This document shows positions 1 to 8,726 of a stretch of DNA of 64,000 bases, piece after piece; position 1 is the first letter of the stretch, and each line of letters opens with the position of its first letter. Where the stretch lies: the NCBI RefSeq assembly GCF_002980595.1, contig NZ_PVLQ01000031.1, positions 40,757 through 104,756 of the forward strand, read 5' to 3'. This DNA is from Malikia granosa. GTDB lineage: Bacteria; Pseudomonadota; Gammaproteobacteria; Burkholderiales; Burkholderiaceae_C. Under the pieces are notes generated by a model. That model had not been told where the DNA came from. It did no database searches and saw nothing but the letters and a program-made list of their open reading frames with translations. A program made the position numbers and the translations under genes.

Positions 1-1
1 C

Positions 2-652
2 CTGAAGGACGGCAGCTATGCCTCGACCAGCGAACTGGTCAGCGACCTGCAGAGCCGCATCAACGGCAATTCGACCTTTGCCCAGGCCGGCTCGGCAGTG
101 ACGGTCAGCGCCGACGCCGGCGGCGTGCTGAACCTGATCTCCAACCGCTATGGCTCGAGCTCCAGCATCACGCTCGGTGGCGCGGCAGCCAGCCTGCTGC
201 TGGGTGGTGCGGGCAGCGCGACGACAGGCCAGGCACTGACCGGCACGATCAATGGCGTGGCCGCGACCAGCATCGGCCAGACCCTGACTGGCGCCAGCGG
301 CAATGCGGCCGAGGGCCTGAAGGTCTCGGTCAGCAACGGCAGCACGGGCGCGCGTGGCAATGTGCAATACAGCCAGGGATTTGCCTACCAGCTCGATCAA
401 TTGGCCAGCAGTTTCCTGGGTGAAAATGGTGCAATCTCGATGCGCACCGATGGCATCAACAGTGCGCTCAAGAAGCTCGACAGCGACAAGCTCACCCTCG
501 AGGCCAAGCTGAGCCGCATCCAGAAACAGTACCAGGACCAGTTCACCAAGCTGGACACGACGATGAGCAGCATGAACTCGACCAGCGCCTACCTGACCAG
601 CCAGCTCACTGCGCTGGCCAACAATCTGGGCAGCAACAGCAACAACAACTGA
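2..652 (+). CDS. fliD: Flagellar filament cap protein FliD, C-terminal part (5' end outside window)
   Basis: This reading frame is open from the window edge and ends in a typical FliD C-terminus: an amphipathic, coiled-coil-prone segment (KLDSDKLTLEAKLSRIQ) followed by a Ser/Thr/Asn-rich tail with the pattern QFTKLDTTMSSMNS, the region that packs cap subunits together. About 216 residues are visible. FliD is exported through the flagellar type III gate and forms the pentameric cap under which flagellin polymerises. fliS and fliT follow on the same strand, the usual fliDST order. The start codon and promoter are not in the window. Confidence 0.93.
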   Translation: MKDGSYASTSELVSDLQSRINGNSTFAQAGSAVTVSADAGGVLNLISNRYGSSSSITLGGAAASLLLGGAGSATTGQALTGTINGVAATSIGQTLTGASGNAAEGLKVSVSNGSTGARGNVQYSQGFAYQLDQLASSFLGENGAISMRTDGINSALKKLDSDKLTLEAKLSRIQKQYQDQFTKLDTTMSSMNSTSAYLTSQLTALANNLGSNSNNN

Positions 653-676
653 ATCTAAACGCTAGGCAAAGACATC

Positions 677-1123
677 ATGTTTGGATCGAACCGATCGGCC
701 GCCAAGGCCTATGCCAAGGTGGGACTTGAAACCGGCGTGACGGCGGCCAGCCCGCACAAGCTGATTGCCATGCTGTTCGACGGCGCAATGATCGCCATCC
801 TGCGGGCACAGAACCACATGCAGGCCGGGCAGATCGTGGAAAAGGGCCAGGCGATCTCGAAGGCCATCAGCATCATCGACAGCGGGCTGCACGCCAGCCT
901 GAACCTCAAGGCGGGTGGCGAGGTGGCCAAGAACCTCGATGCGCTCTACGGCTACATGACGCAGCAGCTGGCCCAGGCCCACCTGAAGAACGACCCGGCC
1001 ATCCTGCAGGAAGTCCATGGCCTGCTGAGCGAGCTGAAGTCGGCCTGGGACGCGATCGACCCCCAGGCAGCGGCGCGGGCCGAAGTCGGTACCGTACAGA
1101 ACTTTGCCAGCGTGAAGGCCTAA
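677..1123 (+). CDS. fliS: Flagellin export chaperone FliS
   Basis: A 148-residue, mostly helical protein with the FliS hallmarks: an N-terminal YAKVGLETGV segment, then SPHKLIAMLFDGAM and a region on counting and pairing of helices (GLHASLNLKAGGEVAKNLDALYGYM). FliS binds the C-terminal helix of flagellin in the cytosol, stops premature polymerisation and delivers it to FlhA. It lies 24 bp after fliD and 4 bp before fliT, so the three are probably cotranscribed. The Shine-Dalgarno before the ATG is weak. Confidence 0.93.
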   Translation: MFGSNRSAAKAYAKVGLETGVTAASPHKLIAMLFDGAMIAILRAQNHMQAGQIVEKGQAISKAISIIDSGLHASLNLKAGGEVAKNLDALYGYMTQQLAQAHLKNDPAILQEVHGLLSELKSAWDAIDPQAAARAEVGTVQNFASVKA

Positions 1124-1127
1124 GACC

Positions 1128-1463
1128 ATGCTGAATGCCGAACAGGTGCTGGGCATCTACGAAAACGTCTCGGTCCTGACGCGCCAGATGCTGGCAGCCG
1201 CGCAGGCATCCGACTGGGACCAGTTGTCCGAGCTGGAATCGCGCTGCGCGCACGAGGTCGGCCTGCTGCGCAGCGAGGGCCAGTTGCCGGTGGCGTCGCT
1301 GAGCGCCGAACTGCGCGAGCGCAAGGTGCAGATGCTACGCCAGATCCTGGACGACGACCGGGCCATCCGCGACCTCACCCAGCCCTGGCTGCAGCGACTG
1401 CAAGGTCTGATCCACAACACCGGCCAGCAGCGCAAGCTCGAGCAGGCCTACGGTGGCTTCTGA
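1128..1463 (+). CDS. fliT: FliT-like flagellar export chaperone
   Basis: A small (111-residue) all-helical protein starting four bases after fliS. The position directly after fliS, the length and a helical pattern with DWDQLSELESRC near residue 25 to 35 match FliT of betaproteobacteria, where FliT chaperones FliD and, in enterics, also inhibits FlhDC. FliT sequences are poorly conserved, so the call rests on context as much as on sequence. The following FliK-like gene starts 39 bp later. Confidence 0.75.
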   Translation: MLNAEQVLGIYENVSVLTRQMLAAAQASDWDQLSELESRCAHEVGLLRSEGQLPVASLSAELRERKVQMLRQILDDDRAIRDLTQPWLQRLQGLIHNTGQQRKLEQAYGGF

Positions 1464-1502
1464 GCCGCTCGGGCCGGATGAGCCCGTGAAGCCCGACCTG
1501 GC

Positions 1503-2513
1503 ATGGTAGCCCGGCTCGACTCGACCAACGCCTCGCCCGTCGCGTCCGTCGTCACGCTGCGCGGGACGACGGTGCTTGGCGATCCGCGCCAGGACGGGGT
1601 CGCGCGGCTGGAACAGGTCGAGATCGGACGCACGCTGCAGGGCAAGGTGCAGGCGGCGCTGGGCGACGGCAGCGCGCTGGTGCGCTTTGGCAACGAGTCG
1701 CCGACAGCGCGCCCGCTCGAGTTGCGCCTGCAGTTGCCCGCGGGCTTTGCCGTCGGCGACTCGCTCGCACTGACCCTGCTGGCACGCGAGCCCAGGCTGA
1801 CATTCGGGCTGCAGACGCACAGCGGCTCGGTGCAGACCCATTTCAGCGCGGCCGGCGAGCTGATCGGCCGGCTGCTGCAGCAGGCCGATCCCGGCCAGCC
1901 GGCACGCCCGCTGCAGGGCAGCGCGCCGCTGCTGGCAGCGCCCGGTGCCGATACAGCGCAGCTGACGCAGAACCTGCAGCAGTCGCTCGAGGGCAGCGGG
2001 CTGTTCTACGAATCCCACCTCGAGCAATGGAGCCGCGGCGAGCGCACGCTGGAGCAGATCCGGCAGGAGCCGCAGAACCGGACCGGCGGCGAGGCGCTGA
2101 CGACGCAGCTGCTGCCGCAGCAGCTCGACACGCTGGAGCAGCGCCGCCTGGTCTGGCAAGGTGAGCTCTGGCCCGGCCAGCCGATGCAGTGGGAGCTGGT
2201 GCAGGACAAGGATCCGGACCGGCAAGCGCGCGAGCCGGGCCAGCCTGCGGCCTGGGAGACGGTGCTCAAGCTGGAACTGCCCCAGCTCGGCCAGGTCAAC
2301 GCCACCATCCGGCTGCAGGGTGAACAGGCCCAGGTCAGGCTGCGCGTGCTGGATGAGGTAGCCGCCGCTGCGCTGCAGGCCGACCAGACCGGCCTGGACG
2401 ATGCGCTGGCGGCAGCCGGCACGGTGCTGGGCGGCTTCCTGGTGCAGCGCGATGCGGCGGTGCCTGGCCAGCAGGCAGCAGACTGGATGGCACCCGATGA
2501 GCCGCAAGCCTGA
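1503..2513 (+). CDS. FliK-like hook-length control protein (second, short paralogue)
   Basis: A 336-residue protein rich in Gln and Leu. Its C-terminal third (about 225 to 325) has the FliK C-terminal domain layout: a WQGELWPGQPMQWEL strand pair, then LKLELPQLGQVNATIRLQG and a terminal helical part. FliK normally measures hook length and triggers the substrate-specificity switch by contacting the cytoplasmic domain of FlhB. A full-length fliK is also present at 8727, so this is a paralogue. Its stop codon overlaps the start of a gene encoding only an FlhB C-terminal domain, suggesting that the two products work together. Function of this second copy is inferred. Confidence 0.7.
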   Translation: MVARLDSTNASPVASVVTLRGTTVLGDPRQDGVARLEQVEIGRTLQGKVQAALGDGSALVRFGNESPTARPLELRLQLPAGFAVGDSLALTLLAREPRLTFGLQTHSGSVQTHFSAAGELIGRLLQQADPGQPARPLQGSAPLLAAPGADTAQLTQNLQQSLEGSGLFYESHLEQWSRGERTLEQIRQEPQNRTGGEALTTQLLPQQLDTLEQRRLVWQGELWPGQPMQWELVQDKDPDRQAREPGQPAAWETVLKLELPQLGQVNATIRLQGEQAQVRLRVLDEVAAAALQADQTGLDDALAAAGTVLGGFLVQRDAAVPGQQAADWMAPDEPQA

Positions 2514-2808
2514 GGCCATGCGCCAAGCCGTCGCCCTGGCCTACCAAGGTGGGCAGGCGCCCAAGGTGGTCGCCACGGGCAAGGGAGCGGTGGCCGACCG
2601 CATCATCGCGCTGGCACGCGAGCATGGGGTCTATGTGCACGAATCGCGCGAGCTGGTCGCGCTGCTGAGCGAGGTCGAACTCGACCGCGAGGTGCCACCC
2701 CAGCTGTACCGGGTGGTGGCCGAGCTGCTGGCCTGGCTGTACCGGATCGAGGCCGCGCTGCCGCCATCGAAGAAGCCACCGGCCAAGGCGCCGCGCGGAC
2801 CGGCTTGA
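2497..2808 (+). CDS. Stand-alone FlhB C-terminal-domain protein (FlhX/YlqH-like)
   Basis: A protein of 103 residues (ATG at 2497, overlapping the upstream stop by 17 bp) that matches only the part of FlhB released by autocleavage. Its segment AVALAYQGGQAPKVVATGKG parallels the residues that follow NPTH in the full FlhB encoded at 29174, and the end (ELDREVPPQLYRVVAELLAWLY) parallels FlhB ELDQEIPAPLY. The membrane part and the NPTH self-cleavage motif are absent. Similar free domains (FlhX in epsilonproteobacteria, YlqH in Bacillus) can complement FlhB-C fragments. Here it is translationally coupled to a FliK-like gene, pointing to a role in the export switch, but that is inference. Confidence 0.8.
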   Translation: MSRKPEAMRQAVALAYQGGQAPKVVATGKGAVADRIIALAREHGVYVHESRELVALLSEVELDREVPPQLYRVVAELLAWLYRIEAALPPSKKPPAKAPRGPA

Positions 2809-2832
2809 ACCGGCGCAGGCCGACCGGACTGG

Positions 2833-3192
2833 TCAGACCTGCATGTTCATGATGTCCTGATAGGCCGACACCAGCTTGTTGCGCACCTGCACCGTGGCCT
2901 GGACCGCGATGCCGGCCTTCTGGCTTGCGACCATCAGGTCGGACAGGTGCACGCTGTCATCGCCAAGCGCAAAGCGCTTGCCGAGCTGGTCTGAGGTCTG
3001 CTGCAGCGCATTGACCTGGTCGAGCTGGGCCTTGAAGGCCTTGGCGAAATCGGGCTTCTCGGTCTGAGCCGCGCCCGCAGCGGCCGTGGCAGCAGCCGGG
3101 CCGGCAGCTTCCTGCGACCCCTGCACGCGCGCGACGGCGGCGCGCAGCTGCGCAGTCATGGCGGCGATCTGGCCGCTGTCGATGGCGATCAT
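2833..3192 (-). CDS. fliE: Flagellar hook-basal body complex protein FliE
   Basis: A 119-residue protein whose C-terminal half is a clear FliE: SDLMVASQKAGIAVQATVQV followed by RNKLVSAYQDIMNMQV, the helix shared with rod proteins. FliE joins the MS-ring to the proximal rod. The start at 3192 gives MIAIDSGQIAAM; an upstream in-frame extension has no FliE character. fliE is divergent from fliF, although in enterics both point outward from a shared control region in the same way. Its 3' end converges on the FlhB-like gene with a 24-bp gap. Confidence 0.93.
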   Translation of the reverse strand: MIAIDSGQIAAMTAQLRAAVARVQGSQEAAGPAAATAAAGAAQTEKPDFAKAFKAQLDQVNALQQTSDQLGKRFALGDDSVHLSDLMVASQKAGIAVQATVQVRNKLVSAYQDIMNMQV

Positions 3193-3424
3193 GGTTCGAG
3201 GTGGGCGACAAGCGCCGCGGGTCTGGCATCCATGGCGTAAAGGTAACACAGGCAGCGCCAAAGGCCCATATCAAGCAAGGGGCGATTTACCGATCTGTTC
3301 CGGCAAATAAGCACTTGAAAAGCCACGACAATATCCTAACTCTAGCCTTGTCCTGAATGTCCTGACTGTTTCGTGCGCAATCACTCCCTGACCTCTCCTG
3401 GCCGCCTTGCTGCGGCAGCCTGCC
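3193..3424. promoter_or_regulatory. Divergent fliE/fliF control region
   Basis: About 230 bases without a gene between two oppositely directed flagellar transcription units. The part around 3280 to 3345 is AT-richer than its surroundings and holds AAATAAGC at 3305-3312, which resembles half of an FlhDC box, and CGATTTAC nearby on the other strand. No convincing -35/-10 pair or sigma-54 site was found. Promoters for both operons must lie here on positional grounds; their exact position is not resolved. Confidence 0.4.
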
Positions 3425-5179
3425 ATGGCCACCGTTGCTGAAACCGCGCCCAAGGCCAGCGGCCTGACGGCGTTCTTCCAGAGTCCGCAGGGGCGCTATC
3501 TGGCGCTCGGCGCCGGCATGGCGCTGGTGGTCAGCATCATGGCCTCGATCTGGATGTGGAACCAGAAGCCCGAGTACCGGGTGCTGGTCAGCAATTTCTC
3601 GGACCGCGACGGCGGCGCGATGATTGCCGCCCTGCAGACCATGAACGTGCCCTACCGCTTCGCCGAGGGCGGCGGCGCGATCCTGGTGCCGGCCGAGCAG
3701 GTCCATGACGCGCGGCTCAAGCTGGCCGCGCAGGGCCTGCCCAAGGGCGGCAACGTCGGCTTCGAGCTGATGGAGAACCAGAAGCTGGGCTCCTCGCAGT
3801 TCCTCGAGCAGGTCAACTTCCAGCGCGCGCTCGAGGGCGAGTTGGCGCGCTCGATCAACTCGATCGGCGTGGTGCAGGCCGCGCGCGTGCACCTGGCCAT
3901 CCCCAAGCCCTCGGTGTTCGTGCGCGAGCGCCAGCAGCCGACCGCCTCGGTGCTGGTCAACCTGCATCCGGGCCGCACGCTGGATGCGCAGCAGGTGTCG
4001 GCCATCGTGCATCTGGTCTCGAGCAGCGTGCCCGAGCTGACCGCCAAGAACGTGACGGTGGTGGACCAGAACGGCAGCCTGCTGTCCGACCCCGAGCGCC
4101 AGGCCGATGCCAACCGGCTCGATCCGGCCCAGGTCAAGTACGTGATGGACCTGCAGGACGGCATCGTCAAGCGCATCGAGTCGATCCTGACCCCGATGGT
4201 GGGCGCCGGCAATGTGCGCGCCGAGGCCACCGCCGAGGTGGATTTCTCGCGCAGTGAACAGGCGGCCGAAAGCTACCGCCCGAACAGCCCGCCCGAGGCT
4301 GCGGCGATCCGCAGCCAGAGCACGAGCGAAAGCAACGGCGCGGCCAATCCGGCGTCCGGGCTGGTCGGCGCCGCCTCCAACCAGCCCGGTGCCGAGCCCT
4401 CGGGCGCCCCGACCGCTCCCAGCACTCCGGCCACCACCACGGCGGCGAGCACGCAGAAGGAAAGCACGACCAATTACGAGGTCGACAAGACGGTGCGCTA
4501 CGTGCAGCAACCGATGGGCGGCATCAAGCGCCTGACGGTGGCGGTGGTGGTCAACCACAAGCGCGTCGTCGATGCCGAGGGCAAGGTCAGCCTGCGGGCA
4601 CTGACCGAGCAGGAAAAGCAGCAGCTCACTGACCTGGTCAAGGAAGCGATGGGCTTCAATGCCGAGCGCGGCGACTCGCTCAACGTGGTCAACAGCGCGT
4701 TCGCCGAGGCGCCGCGCGAAGTGATTCCCGAGCAGCCTTTCTGGCAACCCTATGCGACGGTGGACAACGCCAAGCAGGCGGCGCAATATCTGCTGTCGGC
4801 GGCGGCGCTGCTCTACTTGTATTTCGTGGTGCTCAAGCCGATGATCAGGCTGCTGCCCGGCAACAAGGCCAAGGAAGAAGAGGCCAAGCGCGCCGCCGAG
4901 CTCAAGGCCGCACAGGAAGCGGAACAAAAGCTCAGGCAGGAACTCGAAGAGGTCAGGGAAGCCCAGGAATCCAAGAAGGAGGCTTCGGCAGGCGAGAAGG
5001 CGCCGACAGGCAGCGCGACGTCAGCGGCAGAACCCGGTGCGGATGCGGCAGCGGGCACGCCGCCCGGCCTGAGGATGAGCAGCTACCAGCAGAACCTGCA
5101 GGCGGCCAAGCAGATGGCGCTGCAGGAGCCCAAGATGGTGGCCAACGTGGTCAAGAACTGGGTGAACGGCAATGAGTGA
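3425..5179 (+). CDS. fliF: Flagellar MS-ring protein FliF
   Basis: A protein of about 584 residues. A first membrane segment lies near residues 25 to 45 (YLALGAGMALVVSIMASIWMW), followed by the YscJ-like ring-building motifs (EYRVLVSNFSDRDGGAMIAAL; FELMENQKLGSSQFLEQVN; ARVHLAIPKPSVFVRERQ), a low-complexity Ser/Ala/Pro linker, a second membrane helix near 455 to 475 and a C-terminal FliG-binding tail ending KNWVNGNE. FliF builds the MS-ring that houses the export gate. The ATG at 3425 is preferred over a TTG 18 bases upstream, though neither has a strong Shine-Dalgarno. The end overlaps fliG by 8 bp. Confidence 0.95.
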   Translation: MATVAETAPKASGLTAFFQSPQGRYLALGAGMALVVSIMASIWMWNQKPEYRVLVSNFSDRDGGAMIAALQTMNVPYRFAEGGGAILVPAEQVHDARLKLAAQGLPKGGNVGFELMENQKLGSSQFLEQVNFQRALEGELARSINSIGVVQAARVHLAIPKPSVFVRERQQPTASVLVNLHPGRTLDAQQVSAIVHLVSSSVPELTAKNVTVVDQNGSLLSDPERQADANRLDPAQVKYVMDLQDGIVKRIESILTPMVGAGNVRAEATAEVDFSRSEQAAESYRPNSPPEAAAIRSQSTSESNGAANPASGLVGAASNQPGAEPSGAPTAPSTPATTTAASTQKESTTNYEVDKTVRYVQQPMGGIKRLTVAVVVNHKRVVDAEGKVSLRALTEQEKQQLTDLVKEAMGFNAERGDSLNVVNSAFAEAPREVIPEQPFWQPYATVDNAKQAAQYLLSAAALLYLYFVVLKPMIRLLPGNKAKEEEAKRAAELKAAQEAEQKLRQELEEVREAQESKKEASAGEKAPTGSATSAAEPGADAAAGTPPGLRMSSYQQNLQAAKQMALQEPKMVANVVKNWVNGNE

Positions 5180-6164
5180 TGAAGGCGTCGACAAGGCAGC
5201 GATACTGATGCTGGCGCTGGGCCAGGACGAGGCAGCCGAGGTCATGAAATACCTCGAGCCGCGCGAGGTGCAGAAGCTCGGCACGGCCATGTCGACCATG
5301 AAGGCGGTGTCTGGGCAGACGCTGGAGGCGGTGCTGCAGGAGTTCATCAGCAAGACCCAGCACAACACCGAGTTCGGCATCGACTCGGACGAGTACATCC
5401 GCAGCGTGCTGACCAAGGCGCTGGGCGACGACAAGGCGGCCTCGCTGATCAACCGCATCCTGGTCACCCGCGATGCCAGCGGCATCGAGAGCCTCAAGTG
5501 GATGGACGGCAAGTCGGTCGCCGAGCTGATCCGGCACGAGCATCCGCAGATCATCGCCACCATCCTGGTCCACCTGGAGCGCTACCACGCGAGCGAGGTG
5601 CTGTCCGAACTCTCGCCGCGGCTGCGCAACGACGTGGTGCTGCGCATCGCGACGCTCGAGGGCGTGCAGCCGGCTGCGCTGAGCGAGCTCAACGATGTGC
5701 TGACCAAGCTGCTGACCGGCAACGACAACCTGCGCAAGAAGGCGATGGGCGGCATCCGTACCACGGCCGAGATCATGAACTTCATGAACGGCGAGAACGA
5801 GAGCAAGATCATGGCCAACCTGCGCGAGTTCGACCCGACGCTGGCGCAGCAGGTGATGGACCAGATGTTCGTGTTCGACAACATCATGGACGTGGGCGAC
5901 CGCGACATCCAGCTGATCCTGCGCGAGGTGCCGTCGGAGGCGCTGATCATCGCGCTCAAGGGTGCCAAGGACGAGATGAAGGAAAAGTTCTTCCGCAACA
6001 TGTCGCAGCGCGCCGCCGACATGATGCGCGAGGACCTGGAAGCCAAGGGCCCGGTGCGGCTGTCGGAAGTGGAAAAGCAGCAAAAGGAAATCCTGCAGAT
6101 CGTGCGCCGCCTGGCGGACGAGGGACAGATCTCGCTGGCCAGCTCGGACGACGCCTATGTCTGA
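5172..6164 (+). CDS. fliG: Flagellar motor switch protein FliG
   Basis: A 330-residue C-ring protein. It contains the middle-domain EHPQ motif (IRHEHPQIIATILVHL) and a C-terminal charged torque helix region (VFDNIMDVGDRDIQLILREV) that faces the stator. FliG binds FliF, FliM and the MotA-type stator and sets the direction of rotation. Length matches the family. It overlaps fliF and fliH by 8 bp each, a sign of translational coupling within the fliF operon. Confidence 0.96.
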   Translation: MSDEGVDKAAILMLALGQDEAAEVMKYLEPREVQKLGTAMSTMKAVSGQTLEAVLQEFISKTQHNTEFGIDSDEYIRSVLTKALGDDKAASLINRILVTRDASGIESLKWMDGKSVAELIRHEHPQIIATILVHLERYHASEVLSELSPRLRNDVVLRIATLEGVQPAALSELNDVLTKLLTGNDNLRKKAMGGIRTTAEIMNFMNGENESKIMANLREFDPTLAQQVMDQMFVFDNIMDVGDRDIQLILREVPSEALIIALKGAKDEMKEKFFRNMSQRAADMMREDLEAKGPVRLSEVEKQQKEILQIVRRLADEGQISLASSDDAYV

Positions 6165-6864
6165 TTCGCGCCCGCCGGCCAGGCCGCAGACGGCCTACCA
6201 GCGCTGGGAATTGGCCTCGCTGGCCGAGGAGCCGGTGCGCAACGCGGCCGACGAGGCGGCGGCCAACGCCGAGCTGCTGGCGCGCGAACTGCGCACCGCA
6301 CGCGAGACCGGCCTGCAGCAGGGCCAGCAGCAGGGCTACCAAACCGGCCTGCGCGAAGGCCGGCTGCGCGGCTACGACGAAGGCCATGCCGAAGGGGTGG
6401 CGCAGGCGCAGGCCGACAACCTGGCGCTGCAGCAGGAGCTGACCCAGGCCCTGACCCAGCTCGGCCAGCAGTTCGGCCAGGAGCTGGCCCAGGCGCGCGA
6501 ACTGCTGGCCAGGCAGCTGCTCGACCTGGCACTGGACATGGCGCAGGCCATGCTGTGCCAGACGCTGGAGCTGCAACCCGAGCGCCTGCTCGGCGTGATC
6601 GAGCAGGCGCTGCAGGAACTGCCGCTGGTGCGCCAGCCGGCCGTGCTGCGTCTGCACCCGCAGGACCTCGAGCTGGTCAAGGCCGCGCGCGGCAGCGAAC
6701 TGCAGGCCGCCGGCTGGCGCTTGCAGGCCGATGGCCAACTCGCGCGCGGCGGCTGCCTGATCGAGACCGGCGACCAGCAGATCGATGCCAGCCTGCCGGC
6801 ACGCTGGCAGCGGCTGCTGCATTCGCTCGGGCGCGACGGCACCTGGCTGGAGCCCGCGGCATGA
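6157..6864 (+). CDS. fliH: Flagellar assembly protein FliH (ATPase regulator)
   Basis: A 235-residue protein with the FliH signature of repeated small residues spaced by three ([15 protein letters not shown], then [10 protein letters not shown]) in a long helix near residues 50 to 85, followed by the E-type V-ATPase-stator-like C-terminal half. FliH holds the FliI ATPase in check and docks it at the C-ring and FlhA. It overlaps fliG by 8 bp and fliI by 4 bp (ATGA). Confidence 0.92.
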   Translation: MSDSRPPARPQTAYQRWELASLAEEPVRNAADEAAANAELLARELRTARETGLQQGQQQGYQTGLREGRLRGYDEGHAEGVAQAQADNLALQQELTQALTQLGQQFGQELAQARELLARQLLDLALDMAQAMLCQTLELQPERLLGVIEQALQELPLVRQPAVLRLHPQDLELVKAARGSELQAAGWRLQADGQLARGGCLIETGDQQIDASLPARWQRLLHSLGRDGTWLEPAA

Positions 6865-8252
6865 CGGGCAGCCAGGCCAGCTTCGAGGCCTACCTGCGGG
6901 ATTGCCGCCAGCGCGTGCAGCATTGCGCGCCGCTGCAGGCCTATGGCCGCGTGACCCGCGTCGCCGGCCTGGTGATGGAGGCGATCGGCCTGCGGCTGCC
7001 CGTCGGCAGCCCCTGCCATGTGCCGCTGCCGAGCGGCTTCCGGCTCGATGCCGAGGTGGTGGGCTTCGAGCAGGAGCGGCTGTTCCTGATGCCACTGGGC
7101 GATGTCGAGGGCGTGCAGCCGGGCGCCCCGGTGATTCCGACCGTCGCGGCGCGCTCCCAGCCGCGACTGCATGACCGGCGCGCCCAGGCCCGGCCGGCCT
7201 CGGACGGCCGCACCCTGCCCGTCGGCGCGGCCCTGCTCGGTCGCGTGCTCGACGCCACCGGCCAGCCGCTCGACCAGCTCGGGCCGCTGCAGGGTCACAG
7301 CATGGCGCCGCTGTACGCGCGGGCGATGAATCCGCTGCAGCGCGAGCCGATCTCGCAGACGCTCGATGTCGGCGTGCGCGCGATCAACAGCATGCTGACC
7401 GTGGGCCGAGGCCAGCGCATGGGCCTGTTCGCGGGCTCGGGCGTGGGCAAGAGCGTGCTGCTGGGCATGATGGCGCGCTACACCGCCGCGGACGTGATCG
7501 TGGTCGGGCTGATCGGCGAGCGCGGGCGCGAAGTCAAGGAATTCATCGAACAGATCCTGGGCGAGGAAGGCCTGGCGCGCTCGGTGGTGGTGGCGGCGCC
7601 GGCCGACAACCCGCCGCTGCTGCGGCTGCAGGGTGCGGCCTACACCACGCTGATCGCCGAGCATTTCCGCGACCAGGGCAAGAACGTGCTGCTGATCATG
7701 GACTCGCTGACGCGCTACGCGATGGCACAGCGCGAGATCGCGCTGGCGATCGGCGAGCCGCCCGCGACCAAGGGCTATCCGCCCTCGGTGTTCGCCAAGC
7801 TGCCGGCACTGGTCGAACGCGCCGGCAACGGCCGCGCCGGCGGCGGCTCGATCACGGCTTTCTACACCGTGCTGACCGAGGGCGACGACCAGCAGGACCC
7901 GATCGCCGACTCGGCACGCGCCATCCTCGACGGCCATATCGTGCTCAACCGGGTGCTGGCCGAGGCCGGCCACTATCCGGCGATCGACATCGAGCAGTCG
8001 ATCAGCCGCGCCATGCATAACATCACTGACGAGGCGCACCAGAAGCGCACGCGCCGCCTCAAGCAGCTGATGTCGCGCTACCAGCGCAACCGCGACCTGA
8101 TCAACGTCGGCGCCTACAGCCCAGGCAGCGACCCGCTGATCGACGAGGCGATCCGCATGCACGAGCGCATCGAGCATTTCCTGCAGCAGAGCATCCACGA
8201 GCGCGCCGGCATGGAACAGAGCTGGAGCGAACTTTCCGCTCTGTTTGCCTGA
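6861..8252 (+). CDS. fliI: Flagellar export ATPase FliI
   Basis: A 463-residue F1-beta-like ATPase. The Walker A motif AGSGVGKS lies at residues 191-198, the [13 protein letters not shown] segment near 215, and Walker B within [19 protein letters not shown]. FliI energises unloading of chaperone-cargo complexes at the flagellar export gate. The start at 6861 is set by a 4-bp ATGA overlap with fliH; an open upstream extension in the same frame lies within fliH and is not coding. fliJ follows after 31 bp. Confidence 0.96.
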   Translation: MTGSQASFEAYLRDCRQRVQHCAPLQAYGRVTRVAGLVMEAIGLRLPVGSPCHVPLPSGFRLDAEVVGFEQERLFLMPLGDVEGVQPGAPVIPTVAARSQPRLHDRRAQARPASDGRTLPVGAALLGRVLDATGQPLDQLGPLQGHSMAPLYARAMNPLQREPISQTLDVGVRAINSMLTVGRGQRMGLFAGSGVGKSVLLGMMARYTAADVIVVGLIGERGREVKEFIEQILGEEGLARSVVVAAPADNPPLLRLQGAAYTTLIAEHFRDQGKNVLLIMDSLTRYAMAQREIALAIGEPPATKGYPPSVFAKLPALVERAGNGRAGGGSITAFYTVLTEGDDQQDPIADSARAILDGHIVLNRVLAEAGHYPAIDIEQSISRAMHNITDEAHQKRTRRLKQLMSRYQRNRDLINVGAYSPGSDPLIDEAIRMHERIEHFLQQSIHERAGMEQSWSELSALFA

Positions 8253-8283
8253 TCGGGCGACTGGGCGGGAGCGATAATCAGGC

Positions 8284-8724
8284 ATGGCAAATCCGAGCGT
8301 GATCGAGACGCTGATCGAACTGACGATGCAGCAATCCGAAGAAGCCGCCAAGCGGCTCGGCCAGGCCACCCGGCAGAGCGAGCAGGCGCAGGAGAAGCTC
8401 GACCTGCTGCGGCAGTATCGACAGGAATATGTCGAGCAGTTGCAGGCGCAACTGAGCCAAGGCCTGAACGTGGCGGGTCACGCCAATTTCCTGCGCTTCA
8501 TCCAGGGCCTGGACCGTGCCATCCTGCAGCAGGATGCCGCCGTGCTGCAGTCGCAGCGCGTGGTCGAGCGTGAACGCGAGAGCTGGCGCGAGCATGAGCG
8601 CAAGCGCCTGTCCTACGGCACGCTGGTGCAGCGCGCCCAGCAGGAGGCGCTGCGCCGGGCCAATCGCCAGGACCAGAAACAAACCGATGAGCGGGCGGCA
8701 CGTCGCCGCTCGCAGCTGGGCTGA
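8284..8724 (+). CDS. fliJ: Flagellar export stalk protein FliJ
   Basis: A 146-residue protein predicted to be almost one continuous antiparallel coiled coil, rich in Gln, Arg and Glu (QSEEAAKRLGQATRQSEQAQ; LDRAILQQDAAVLQSQR). FliJ is the central stalk of the FliI hexamer and contacts FlhA. Family identity rests on size, coiled-coil character and position between fliI and fliK. Confidence 0.9.
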   Translation: MANPSVIETLIELTMQQSEEAAKRLGQATRQSEQAQEKLDLLRQYRQEYVEQLQAQLSQGLNVAGHANFLRFIQGLDRAILQQDAAVLQSQRVVERERESWREHERKRLSYGTLVQRAQQEALRRANRQDQKQTDERAARRRSQLG

Positions 8725-8726
8725 TC

